A stretch of 41,413 nt of DNA from a virus. Below the pieces are notes generated by a model that was given only the letters and a program-made list of their open reading frames with translations, had not been told where the DNA came from and searched no databases. Position 1 is the stretch's first letter. Each line of letters opens with the position of its first letter. Shown here piece by piece: positions 14,701 to 22,145 of the stretch. The stretch is from positions 1 through 41,413 of IMG/VR virus record IMGVR_UViG_3300036785_001382; one strand, given 5' to 3'. Position numbers and translations under genes: made by a program.

Positions 14701-14725
14701 AACCTGCCGATGTGCAGGTTTTTTT
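14701..14725 (+). terminator. Late-leader terminator (tR'-like)
   Basis: AACCTGC and GCAGGTT form a 7-bp stem with a 6-nt loop, followed by TTTTT. It lies between PR' and the holin and would be overridden by Q. Confidence 0.87.
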
Positions 14726-14740
14726 ATGGACGCAACAGAA

Positions 14741-14802
14741 GGGCGCATTTAGTTTTGATACGCACTATCGATCCCTTTGGTGGGGAGTTTCTAAGTGCGC
14801 CC
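14741..14802 (+). ncRNA. Structured element in the late leader
   Basis: GGGCGCATTTAG (14741-14752) pairs with CTAAGTGCGCCC (14791-14802) to give a 12-bp stem with a single G-U pair, enclosing 38 nt with a small inner stem. It resembles no tRNA (no T arm, wrong length). It would appear only in Q-antiterminated late transcripts. Whether it is a stable RNA or a binding site is not known. Confidence 0.4.
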
Positions 14803-14845
14803 CTCGGTGTGAAGTGACAGTCGGGAAAGACCGGCACTCATTTAT

Positions 14846-14874
14846 AGCCCTGGCCTAATCGCTGGGGCTTTTTC
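14846..14874 (+). terminator. Second probable terminator in the late leader
   Basis: AGCCCTGGC and GCTGGGGCT form a 9-bp stem with two wobble pairs and a 6-nt loop, followed by TTTTC. The 374-bp gap between Q and the holin therefore holds a promoter, two terminators and a structured element, and no gene is seen in it. Confidence 0.6.
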
Positions 14875-14994
14875 ATTTCAGCCCCAGCCAACATCCGACA
14901 CACACCTGGCACACCCCGTATCGCCGACTCGTTTACGGCTGGTGGCTGATCCTTTATTTCCCACAGCACAGCCCGATAACCGGGAGGTGGAGTC

Positions 14995-15291
14995 ATGAAA
15001 ATGCACCCAGACAATCCAAACCTGCCGTACTGGTGGTCGGCACTGCTCGGCTTCTTTTCGTTGCTGTCGCTGCAGGATTACATATTCATCATTGGCGCAG
15101 TAATTTCAGCTTTCTTCACGATCAAGACGTACTACGCAAAGCGAAAAGAAGAGCGAGAGCGTTTAGCAGAGGAACGGCGCCGCACTCAAATTATGCAGGA
15201 CTACCTTCACGGCGTTTCAGTTAAGCCAGAGGGTGAGAGGCCTGCAGCGGTGGAAGTGGTAGCGGAAGCAATGCGCAGAGCTGAGGGTTGA
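14995..15291 (+). CDS. Phage holin
   Basis: A 98-aa small membrane protein at the head of the lysis cassette. Residues about 12-28 (YWWSALLGFFSLLSLQD) and 29-48 (YIFIIGAVISAFFTIKTYY) are hydrophobic and can form two membrane spans. They are followed by a long charged cytoplasmic tail (AKRKEERERLAEERRR). This plan matches small class II/HP1-type phage holins. With a SAR endolysin downstream it probably acts as a pinholin or holin to depolarise the membrane. The ATG at 14995 has GGGAGG at good distance; an ATG two codons later is less well placed. Confidence 0.85.
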   Translation: MKMHPDNPNLPYWWSALLGFFSLLSLQDYIFIIGAVISAFFTIKTYYAKRKEERERLAEERRRTQIMQDYLHGVSVKPEGERPAAVEVVAEAMRRAEG

Positions 15292-15292
15292 T

Positions 15293-15823
15293 ATGGCGAT
15301 AAGCAAATCTAAACTCAGCGCCGCGATGATGGCGTTGATAGCTGCAGGTGCCTCTGCTCCAGTGATGATGGCGCAGTTTCAGGAAGAGAAAGAAGGGCAG
15401 CGGAATATAGCGTATCAGGATGCGGGCGGCATCTGGACTATCTGCGGCGGCGTGACCACGGTGGACGGACGGAAGGTGATTAAAGGCCTGCGCTTGAGTG
15501 CCGAGCAATGCAAACGAATTGACGCAACCGAGCAGAAGAAGGCGCTGGACTGGGTAGATCGCAACGTAAAAGTGACGCTGACCGCGCCCCAAAAAGTAGG
15601 CATTGCCTCATTTTGCCCATGGAATATCGGCCCAGCCAAATGTTTCACTTCAACGTTTTACAAAAAGCTGAATGCCGATGACCGTCTGGGTGCCTGTGCA
15701 GAGATGAAACGCTGGATTTTTGACGGTGGTCGGGACTGCCGGATCCGTTCCAACAACTGTTTCGGTCAGGTAGTACGACGCGATCAGGAATCAGAGCTTG
15801 CTTGCTGGGGTCTGGATAAATGA
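15293..15823 (+). CDS. SAR endolysin, glycoside hydrolase family 24 lysozyme
   Basis: A 176-aa lysozyme of the R21/RrrD type. The N-terminal segment (about 8-28, SAAMMALIAAGASAPVMMAQ) is a weakly hydrophobic signal-arrest-release anchor rich in Ala/Gly. The catalytic triad has T4-lysozyme spacing: E34 (KEGQ), D43 (YQDAGG) and T49 (WTICGG). Cys51 follows the Thr, and further Cys (residues about 76, 109, 118, 151, 157, 170) suggest disulfide control of activity. The enzyme would cleave murein glycan strands after release from the membrane. It begins 1 bp after the holin stop. Confidence 0.93.
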   Translation: MAISKSKLSAAMMALIAAGASAPVMMAQFQEEKEGQRNIAYQDAGGIWTICGGVTTVDGRKVIKGLRLSAEQCKRIDATEQKKALDWVDRNVKVTLTAPQKVGIASFCPWNIGPAKCFTSTFYKKLNADDRLGACAEMKRWIFDGGRDCRIRSNNCFGQVVRRDQESELACWGLDK

Positions 15824-16341
15824 ACCGATTAACGGGGGCCATCGTTGCCGTTCTGCTGATCATCTTCATTGCGCTGGCATGGTTGGCGTTTCACTTCCAT
15901 GGTAACGCGGTAGAGGCTGGTGGAAAGGTTAAGCAACTGCAGAGCGATAACAACCTACAGACGGCGACCATTGCTACCCAAGCGCTTCACTTTCAGCGCG
16001 CCAACGAAATCAGCACCGCAGCGACCCAGTACGGCATCAACACTGACGCTGCCACCCAGGGGAAAGAAATTGAATACCGGACGATCCTCAAGAATCAGCC
16101 GACGTGTGATCTGGCTGTGCCTGCCGCTATTGCTGGTGGGTTGCTCGACTATACGCACCGTCTACGTACCCGCGCAATGTCAGCCGATACCGTCGACGCT
16201 GACGCAACCGGTACTGGCGCCACTGCCTCCGGCACCCTGACATATTGCCAGGCGGTGCTATGGATTGATCCACTGCTGGCGGCGCTTGATAAGGCGAATA
16301 ACCAACTGCTGGCGATACGCCAGCTCGACGAAGAGAGATAG
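15820..16341 (+). CDS. Rz-like inner membrane spanin
   Basis: A 173-aa type II membrane protein overlapping the endolysin stop (ATGA). One N-terminal transmembrane span lies at about residues 6-26 (GAIVAVLLIIFIALAWLAFHF), then a periplasmic helical part with the coiled-coil character of i-spanins (QLQSDNNLQTATIATQALHFQRANEI). It would pair with the embedded Rz1 lipoprotein to fuse inner and outer membranes in the last step of lysis. Position, length and topology agree. Confidence 0.85.
   Translation: MNRLTGAIVAVLLIIFIALAWLAFHFHGNAVEAGGKVKQLQSDNNLQTATIATQALHFQRANEISTAATQYGINTDAATQGKEIEYRTILKNQPTCDLAVPAAIAGGLLDYTHRLRTRAMSADTVDADATGTGATASGTLTYCQAVLWIDPLLAALDKANNQLLAIRQLDEER
16070..16240 (+). 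CDS. Rz1-like outer membrane spanin lipoprotein, nested in Rz
   Basis: A 56-aa lipoprotein read in a different frame inside the Rz gene. A TTG at 16070 preceded by AGGGGAAA is the best start and gives an Arg-rich n-region, a hydrophobic stretch and a lipobox LLVG-C with Cys25 as the lipid-bearing residue. Mature residues are few and Pro-rich (PVLAPLPPAP), as in Rz1. A GTG at 16106 is an alternative but leaves almost no n-region. The partner would be the i-spanin encoded around it. Confidence 0.82.
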   Translation: MNTGRSSRISRRVIWLCLPLLLVGCSTIRTVYVPAQCQPIPSTLTQPVLAPLPPAP

Positions 16342-16343
16342 CG

Positions 16344-16541
16344 ATGAGCAAGATTGTACTGACCCAAAAGCAGATTAAAGAACTGGCGCGCTTCGCAGCG
16401 GAAGAGGGCCAGCCGTCCTACAGCATTACCAACGGCATTATTCCAGCATTTGAGGCTGACGATGGCGAGCTGGTACCGGAATACAACGGTTTGATCGCCT
16501 ATTCGGAATCGGAAGAACACGGCGTATTGCAATTGGCCTGA
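16344..16541 (+). CDS. Small conserved phage protein after the lysis genes, unknown
   Basis: A 65-aa soluble acidic protein (MSKIVLTQKQIKELARFAAEEGQPSYSITNG...) 2 bp after the Rz stop. No signal peptide, membrane span or known motif. The regular, well-formed coding sequence and close spacing support a real gene in the late operon. Function unknown. Confidence 0.75.
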   Translation: MSKIVLTQKQIKELARFAAEEGQPSYSITNGIIPAFEADDGELVPEYNGLIAYSESEEHGVLQLA

Positions 16542-16664
16542 CGGCATTCCAGGTGGCCTTTGCGAGGGCCATCGATAATGCACAATAACCAAAGCCATCA
16601 CCCTGCACCTACCGCGCACCCAGCGCATCGGCAGGCTGGTGGCTTTTCTATTTGGAGATTCGGA

Positions 16665-17219
16665 ATGAAACAGCTACCCCTGCGAGAAGCGATGCGCAAC
16701 CTCGGCTTAACCGTCACCGATGACGGCTATGAGTTAAGTAACCCAGCCGGCACTGCGCGTTATGACCTTCATGGCGTGCGCACTATGGTAAACGGTATCC
16801 CTGAATACTTCCCGATCACGCTGTCGGTAAAAGGTGGTTTTGCTCCTGCCTTCGAACTCGACCAGGCTAAGCCAGCCGAGAGCATCGGCACTATGAGCCT
16901 CGGCATCAATGTTGATAGCGCATCCCTGACTGCGCTGGAGAGCCAGCTTACCCGCATTGCCGACCTGTGTGAGCGCATACAGAAGGCTCAGTACCTTGGC
17001 GTGCCTGCCGAGTATGTCGGCCAATCGACCTACACAATAAGTGCAGGTCAGGTGTTCCTCTGTGATGCACAGGTCAAGGATGCCGTCATTAGCCAAGACA
17101 TTCTTAGTTCTGAGCTGGGTAAAGAACGGCAGGATTACATAAAGCGTGAAGTCCAGGCGATCATTGAAAGAGAGCTACAGGCCGGTGGCAAGTTATGGCA
17201 AGTCACCCGTGGCCGTTAA
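16665..17219 (+). CDS. Hypothetical phage protein between lysis and packaging genes
   Basis: A 184-aa protein starting MKQLPLREAMRNLGLTV (ATG 16665, GGAG upstream). An upstream in-frame start at 16560 would add a His/Pro-rich segment unlikely to be coding. The C-terminal third (LGKERQDYIKREVQAIIERELQAGGK) is helical and charged. No family recognised. The last 74 bp overlap the GTG-started HNH frame. Confidence 0.68.
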   Translation: MKQLPLREAMRNLGLTVTDDGYELSNPAGTARYDLHGVRTMVNGIPEYFPITLSVKGGFAPAFELDQAKPAESIGTMSLGINVDSASLTALESQLTRIADLCERIQKAQYLGVPAEYVGQSTYTISAGQVFLCDAQVKDAVISQDILSSELGKERQDYIKREVQAIIERELQAGGKLWQVTRGR

Positions 17220-17538
17220 GAAGCCTTATGGCAGCAAGTGGCAGGCTGAACGCTTGGTATTCTTACGGGCTAATCCTCTGTGTGTCATGTGTCAGCAGAT
17301 GGGGCGCATTGAGGCGGCGACTGTGGTCGATCACATCGTGCCGCACCGCATGAAAGAGGCCAAGACGCCCGAGGAAATGAAGAAGGCGCAGCATCTGTTC
17401 TGGAGCCGTAAGAACTGGCAAGGGCTATGCAAGCCGCACCATGACTCCACAAAGCAGCGCATGGAGAAGACAGGCAAGGTCATAGGCTGCTCGCCTGACG
17501 GCCTCCCCCTGGACCCCTCATCGCATTGGAATAAATGA
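17146..17538 (+). CDS. HNH endonuclease (packaging-associated)
   Basis: A 130-aa HNH nuclease beside the terminase genes. It has a zinc pair CVMC (about residues 46-49), the core VVDHIVPHR (about 60-68) and NWQGLCKPHHDSTKQ (about 90-104). HNH proteins of this kind are a recognised component of cos-type packaging machines with P27/HK97-like terminases, assisting cohesive-end cleavage. The start is uncertain: GTG 17146 (AGGA 11 nt upstream) gives the listed length, while GTG 17185 and 17209 give shorter forms. All overlap the upstream gene. Confidence 0.88.
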   Translation: MKSRRSLKESYRPVASYGKSPVAVKKPYGSKWQAERLVFLRANPLCVMCQQMGRIEAATVVDHIVPHRMKEAKTPEEMKKAQHLFWSRKNWQGLCKPHHDSTKQRMEKTGKVIGCSPDGLPLDPSSHWNK

Positions 17539-17797
17539 TATTGATTGGCATTTGCATATTATTTGATTGCAAATGCAATGATTACCCATCAAATGATAAC
17601 GATTGTCATATGATGGGGGAGGGGCGGGGTAAGAGTTCACCCCTCTTGCTTTTAAAGACCGCCGCTAGTCATTTGTGTGCACAACCGCGAAATGAAAAGT
17701 TTTTTTCTGGGGTGATTTTGTGATTAAAAGCAAATGATTTCACAGGTACTAATTTCATGTGTAATTAATAATTGTTCTTGCCTTATGGGAGGTTTCC
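17539..17797. other. Probable cos region (non-coding, palindromic)
   Basis: A 259-bp AT-rich gap between the HNH gene and terS with no gene. It contains inverted elements: ATTTGCA...TGCAAAT around 17548-17575 and a nearly symmetric block around 17588-17616 (CATCAAATGATA...TGTCATATGATG). Directly afterwards comes a G-run (GGGGGAGGGGCGGGG). Phages with HNH-P27 terS-terL order normally carry cos upstream of terS. The exact cut site cannot be read here. Confidence 0.5.
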
Positions 17798-18265
17798 ATG
17801 GCCGGTCGTCGCCCGAAACCGACCAAATTAAAATTGGTGACGGGTAACCCGGGCAAAAGAAAACTTAATGATAAAGAGCCGATGCCGGCCCGCGAAATTC
17901 CCAGCCCTCCTGCGCATCTCACCGACTGGGGGAAAACCGCCTGGGGCCGGATGACCGTTCTTCTCGACGGCATGGGCGTTTTGACCGTTGCTGATACTTT
18001 TGCGCTTGAGCGCCTCTGCGATATTTATGCCGACATTCTCCAACTGCGAAACACCATCACTGACGAAGGCCGCACCTATACGGTACAAACCGAAGGGGGA
18101 TTTCTGATCAAGGCCAACCCTGCTGTTTCCATGCTGGCGGATGCGGATCGCCGCTTCAAAAGTTATTTGGTGGAATTTGGTCTGACGCCAGCGGCCAGGT
18201 CAAAGGTAAATGTAAATGGTGGAAAAAAAGAAACGGACCCGCTCGACGAATTCTTCGGCACCTGA
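17798..18265 (+). CDS. terS: Terminase small subunit, P27 family
   Basis: A 155-aa DNA-recognition subunit of the packaging motor. It opens with the family pattern MAGRRPKPTKLKLVTGNPGKR, which leads a basic N-terminal arm. A helical core (WGRMTVLLDGMGVLTVADTFALERLCDIYADI) and the C-terminal motif YLVEFGLTPAARSKV follow, as in P27-type small terminases. The start has GGGAGG upstream. It overlaps terL by 50 bp. Confidence 0.93.
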   Translation: MAGRRPKPTKLKLVTGNPGKRKLNDKEPMPAREIPSPPAHLTDWGKTAWGRMTVLLDGMGVLTVADTFALERLCDIYADILQLRNTITDEGRTYTVQTEGGFLIKANPAVSMLADADRRFKSYLVEFGLTPAARSKVNVNGGKKETDPLDEFFGT

Positions 18266-19961
18266 CCCGGCAACACAGTACGCCCTGGATGTTACCGAGG
18301 GCAGGACCCTCGCCGGGCCCGACATACGCAATGCCTGCCAGCGTCACCTTAATGATTTGGTTGAGGGAGAAGGCCGGGGCCTGCATTGGGATGTTGAAGC
18401 TGTGAGCCGCGTGATCGACTTCTTCGCCAAGGTGCTCAAGCTGAATGGCGGCGAGCATGAAGGTGCGCCCTTCATTCTTCTACCATGGCAGGCTTTCGTC
18501 GTCGGCTCAATTTTTGGATGGAAAAGGGCGAACGGCTCACGCCGCTTTCGCACGGCGTATGTAGAGTCGGGTAAAGGGTCGGGAAAATCGCCCCTTTCAG
18601 CGGGGATCGGGCTGTATTGCCTGATGGCTGATAAAGAGCCACGCGCAGAGGTCTATGCGGCAGCGACGAAAAAAGACCAGGCGATGATCTTGTTTCGCGA
18701 TGCGGTAGCGATGGTTAACCAGTCGCCAGCATTGTCGCAGCGCATTGATGCATCTGGCGGGGCAGGTAAAGAATGGAACCTGGCTTTCTTGCAGACCGGT
18801 TCTTTCTTCCGACCCATCAGTTCCGATGATGGCCAGTCAGGCCCCCGGCCACACTGTGCACTGATTGACGAAGTTCACGAACACAAAGACAACAAAGCTG
18901 TCGAGATGATGCGTGCTGGTACCAAAGGTCGCAGGCAGGCACTGATTTTCATGATCACGAACAGTGGCCACGATAAAACCAGCGTCTGTTACGAATATCA
19001 CCAGTACGGCAAGCAGCTGGCCGCCGGCCAGAAAAAAAACGATGCCTTCTTTGCGTTTATCTGTTCGCTGGATGAAGGCGACGATCCTTTCAAGGATGAG
19101 TCATGCTGGGCAAAAGCCAATCCCTCGATGGGGCAGACATTTCAGCCTGAATATTTGCGCGAGCAGGTGGAAGATGCACGGGGTATGCCGTCAAAAGAAA
19201 GCCTGGTGCGGCGCCTAAACTTCTGTGAATGGGTCGATGCCGAGAATCCGTGGATCGGCGGCGATGTTTGGATGGCCTGTGAAAAGACGTTCGATATCGC
19301 CGAGCTGCAGGGCCAGATGTGCTATGGCGGTCTGGATTTGTCCGGCAAGCGAGATTTAACCGCGCTATCACTGTATTTCCCAGAGATAAGAACGGCATTC
19401 GTTGAGTTCTGGACGCCGAAGGATACGTTACTCGACCGGGCCAGAAATGACCGCGTTCCTTATGACGCCTGGGTGCGTGAGGAATACGTTCACGCCCCTG
19501 CCGGCAGTGTTATCGATTATGGCGCAGTGTCAAAACGCATCGCCCAACTGGCGGCGCTGTTTGATATGCAGTCCATCGCATTTGACCGTTATCACATGGA
19601 CTACTTAGAGCCGGAGCTGATAGATGAAGGGATCACCGTTCCTCTTGTGCCGCACGGGCAGGGATTCGGTAAATCCAAAGAGTCTGGGCTCTGGATGCCG
19701 CACTCTATCGAGTTGTTAGAAAAACTCATTATCGATAAGAAAATCACCATTCTGTTTAATCCCTGCCTTCGTTGGAATGCGGCCAACGCCGTGACCGAGT
19801 CCGATAAAAGTGAAAACCGGGTGTTCAGCAAGCGCCGCAGCAATGGGCGTATAGACGGTATTGTTGCGCTGGCAATGTCCGTGGGGGCAGCAGAAGACAT
19901 ACAGGAAGACGACAGCGATTTAGAAGGCTTTTTTGATGATCCGATCATAGTGGGTATCTGA
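18216..19961 (+). CDS. terL: Terminase large subunit
   Basis: A 581-aa packaging ATPase/nuclease of the HK97-like phage terminase family. The Walker A loop is ESGKGSGKS (117-125) and Walker B is HCALIDEVHEH (213-223) with D218/E219. A coupling motif region (ALIFMITNSGHD) comes near 242-253. The RNase H-like nuclease domain begins at GGLDLSGKRDLTALS (371-385, with D374 and D380 as metal ligands) and continues with IAFDRYHMDYL. It would cut the concatemer and drive DNA into the prohead. Starts inside terS with its own ATG. Confidence 0.96.
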   Translation: MVEKKKRTRSTNSSAPDPATQYALDVTEGRTLAGPDIRNACQRHLNDLVEGEGRGLHWDVEAVSRVIDFFAKVLKLNGGEHEGAPFILLPWQAFVVGSIFGWKRANGSRRFRTAYVESGKGSGKSPLSAGIGLYCLMADKEPRAEVYAAATKKDQAMILFRDAVAMVNQSPALSQRIDASGGAGKEWNLAFLQTGSFFRPISSDDGQSGPRPHCALIDEVHEHKDNKAVEMMRAGTKGRRQALIFMITNSGHDKTSVCYEYHQYGKQLAAGQKKNDAFFAFICSLDEGDDPFKDESCWAKANPSMGQTFQPEYLREQVEDARGMPSKESLVRRLNFCEWVDAENPWIGGDVWMACEKTFDIAELQGQMCYGGLDLSGKRDLTALSLYFPEIRTAFVEFWTPKDTLLDRARNDRVPYDAWVREEYVHAPAGSVIDYGAVSKRIAQLAALFDMQSIAFDRYHMDYLEPELIDEGITVPLVPHGQGFGKSKESGLWMPHSIELLEKLIIDKKITILFNPCLRWNAANAVTESDKSENRVFSKRRSNGRIDGIVALAMSVGAAEDIQEDDSDLEGFFDDPIIVGI

Positions 19962-21265
19962 TGGACAAAAACAAACAACCGGGGCGCGTTAAAAGCGCCC
20001 TTTTAAATTGGCTGGGTGTCCCGATCAGTCTCACCACCGGGACATTTTGGCAAGAATGGTTTGGTACCAGCAGCAGCGGCAAGGTGGTCACTGCCGACAA
20101 GGCAATCCAGCTTTCCTCTGTCTGGGCCTGCATTCGCCTGCTCAGTGAGTCGATCTCCACGCTGCCGCTAAAAGTGTATGTGCGTGAGGCGGATGGTTCC
20201 CGCAAACTTGCTCAGGATCATCCTGCTTACCAGGTATTGTGCCGGCGGCCCAATCTGGAAATGACGCCCTCGCGGTTCATGTTGCTGGTGGTGGCCAGTA
20301 TTTGCTTGCGGGGTAATGCGTTCGTTGAAAAGAAAATGATAGGCCGCAAGTTGGTGGCGCTGGACCCGCTCTTGCCACAAAACATGGTGGTTAAACGCCT
20401 ACCGACGGGCAAGCTTGAATATACGTATACCGAGAACGGGACAAAGCGAGTGATCCCCGTTGACCGCATGATGCATATCCGCGGCTTTGGTCTGGATGGT
20501 GTGTGCGGCATGATGCCTTTGAGTTCTGGCCGTGATGTGTTTGGCGCTGCAATGGCCGTGGATGAAGCTGCTGCCAAGATTTTCGAAAACGGCCTTCAAA
20601 GCACCGGTTTTTTATCGTCAAAAACGGCATTGAACAAAGAGCAGCGAGAGCGTCTGCGTAAAAGCCTGCAATCGTTTATCGGCTCAAAAAATGCCGGTAA
20701 GTTGATGGTGCTGGAAAATGAGCTTTCCTACCAGAACGTGACGATGAATCCAGAGGCTGCACAGCTTCTGGAAAGTCGCGCTTTCAGTATCGAAGAGATT
20801 TGCCGCTGGTTTCGGGTGCCACCGTTTATGGTGGGGCACGTGACGAAACAGAGCAGTTGGGCATCAAGCGTTGAAGGGATGAACCTGATATTCCTGACCA
20901 ACACCTTGCGCCCACTGCTGGTGAACATCGAGCAGGAAATTGCTCGCTGTCTGCTGGACGGTGACGAGGACTATTTTGCTGAATTCTCGGTTGAAGGCCT
21001 GCTGCGTGCTGATAGTGTTGGTCGCTCTGCCTATTACACCACCGCGCTGCAAAATGGTTGGATGAGCCGCAACGATGTCCGCAGGCTGGAGAATCTGCCG
21101 CCAATACCGGGTGGAGATATTTACACCGTGCAGCTTAACCTGACCCCGCTGGAAGATTTGAAACAGAATAACCTCGGCGCTCAGGCCAGCAGTATTACCA
21201 AGCTTCATAACTACCTTTTCCCTGACATTCCTGAAGATCAGTCACCGCTGAAAAAAGCGGCGTAG
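19961..21265 (+). CDS. Phage portal protein, HK97 family
   Basis: A 434-aa portal monomer. Conserved segments are SSVWACIRLLSESISTLPLKVY (about 50-72), HPAYQVLCRRPN (about 86-97), a middle P-loop-free helical region ending in FENGLQSTGFLSSK, and the C-terminal EEICRWFRVPPFMVG...SVEGMNLIFLTNTLRPLLVNIEQE, all typical of HK97-type portals. A ring of twelve occupies one prohead vertex for DNA passage and tail attachment. The start overlaps the terL stop by one base. Confidence 0.96.
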   Translation: MDKNKQPGRVKSALLNWLGVPISLTTGTFWQEWFGTSSSGKVVTADKAIQLSSVWACIRLLSESISTLPLKVYVREADGSRKLAQDHPAYQVLCRRPNLEMTPSRFMLLVVASICLRGNAFVEKKMIGRKLVALDPLLPQNMVVKRLPTGKLEYTYTENGTKRVIPVDRMMHIRGFGLDGVCGMMPLSSGRDVFGAAMAVDEAAAKIFENGLQSTGFLSSKTALNKEQRERLRKSLQSFIGSKNAGKLMVLENELSYQNVTMNPEAAQLLESRAFSIEEICRWFRVPPFMVGHVTKQSSWASSVEGMNLIFLTNTLRPLLVNIEQEIARCLLDGDEDYFAEFSVEGLLRADSVGRSAYYTTALQNGWMSRNDVRRLENLPPIPGGDIYTVQLNLTPLEDLKQNNLGAQASSITKLHNYLFPDIPEDQSPLKKAA

Positions 21266-21278
21266 GAGCAACTCCCCC

Positions 21279-22133
21279 ATGACAAAAAAACAACTTCCGG
21301 CAGCGCCGGCGGGGCGCCCCTGCGCGGGTGTCACCTGCGAACCCTTACCCTCAGCGCTCGATCGCTGGAATGGTGGCCTGAAAGCCGCAGCCTCTGACGA
21401 TAATACGATTTCTGTGTTTGATGTTATCGGGCAGGACTACTGGGGGGAAGGGGTTACGGCGAAGCGTATTGCGGGCGTATTGCGGTCAATGAATGGTGCC
21501 GACGTCACCGTAAACATTAATTCGCCTGGCGGCGATATGTTCGAAGGCCTGGCGATTTACAACCTGTTGCGCGAGTACCAGGGAAAGGTGACTGTGAAAG
21601 TGTTGGGACTGGCCGCCAGTGCAGCATCAATTATTGCGATGGCCGGCGACGACATTCAGATCGGTCGCGGGGCCTTCCTGATGATCCACAACTGCTGGGT
21701 AGTGGCGATAGGTAACCGCCATGATTTTGCCGCCATGGTGGATTATCTTGAGCCTTTCGATAACGCGATGGCAGATATTTACTCGGCCCGTTCAGGTCTC
21801 GATAGTGACGCCGTCAAACAGATGATGGACGGCGAAACCTATATTGGTGGCAGTGATGCTATCGAGAAGGGATTGGCTGATGGTCTGCTTTCCTCCGATT
21901 CCGTCACCAGTGACGACGAGTCGCCAGCCGCTGCTCTGCGCAAGCTGGATTCTTTACTGGCCAAGACGAACACCCCACGGTCAGAACGCCGCAAGCTTTT
22001 GAAAGCCCTTACGGGTAACACGCCGGGCGCTGTTACCGATCCAACTGGCACGCCGAGCGCTGCCGAAGCATCCCCTGAAACCTTAGCCAAACTGGACGCC
22101 GCATTAAGTGGGCTGGTTTCGGCATGCCAATAA
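21279..22133 (+). CDS. ClpP-like prohead maturation protease (S14)
   Basis: A 284-aa head protease. Family motifs: VNINSPGGDMFEGLAIYNLL (about 77-97), GLAASAASIIAMAG with catalytic Ser114 (110-123) and FLMIHNCW with His137 (133-140). The first 40 residues and the Ala/Thr/Pro-rich C-terminus look disordered. It would remove the capsid delta domain and itself during maturation of the prohead. Located between portal and capsid as in HK97-like phages. Confidence 0.93.
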   Translation: MTKKQLPAAPAGRPCAGVTCEPLPSALDRWNGGLKAAASDDNTISVFDVIGQDYWGEGVTAKRIAGVLRSMNGADVTVNINSPGGDMFEGLAIYNLLREYQGKVTVKVLGLAASAASIIAMAGDDIQIGRGAFLMIHNCWVVAIGNRHDFAAMVDYLEPFDNAMADIYSARSGLDSDAVKQMMDGETYIGGSDAIEKGLADGLLSSDSVTSDDESPAAALRKLDSLLAKTNTPRSERRKLLKALTGNTPGAVTDPTGTPSAAEASPETLAKLDAALSGLVSACQ

Positions 22134-22145
22134 TCTGGAGAAATT

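Noticed and set aside
14741-14802. tRNA gene suggested by a 7-bp acceptor-like stem GGGCGCA/TGCGCCC
   Set aside because: The element is only 62 nt, lacks a T arm with GTTCGAAT-like sequence and has no anticodon arm. Treated as a structured leader element instead.
16542-16664. Terminator between the 65-aa gene and the next gene
   Set aside because: AAAGCCA/TGGCTTT arms are 42 nt apart and the nearer GGTGGCC/GGGCCATC hairpin has no T tract; too weak to call.
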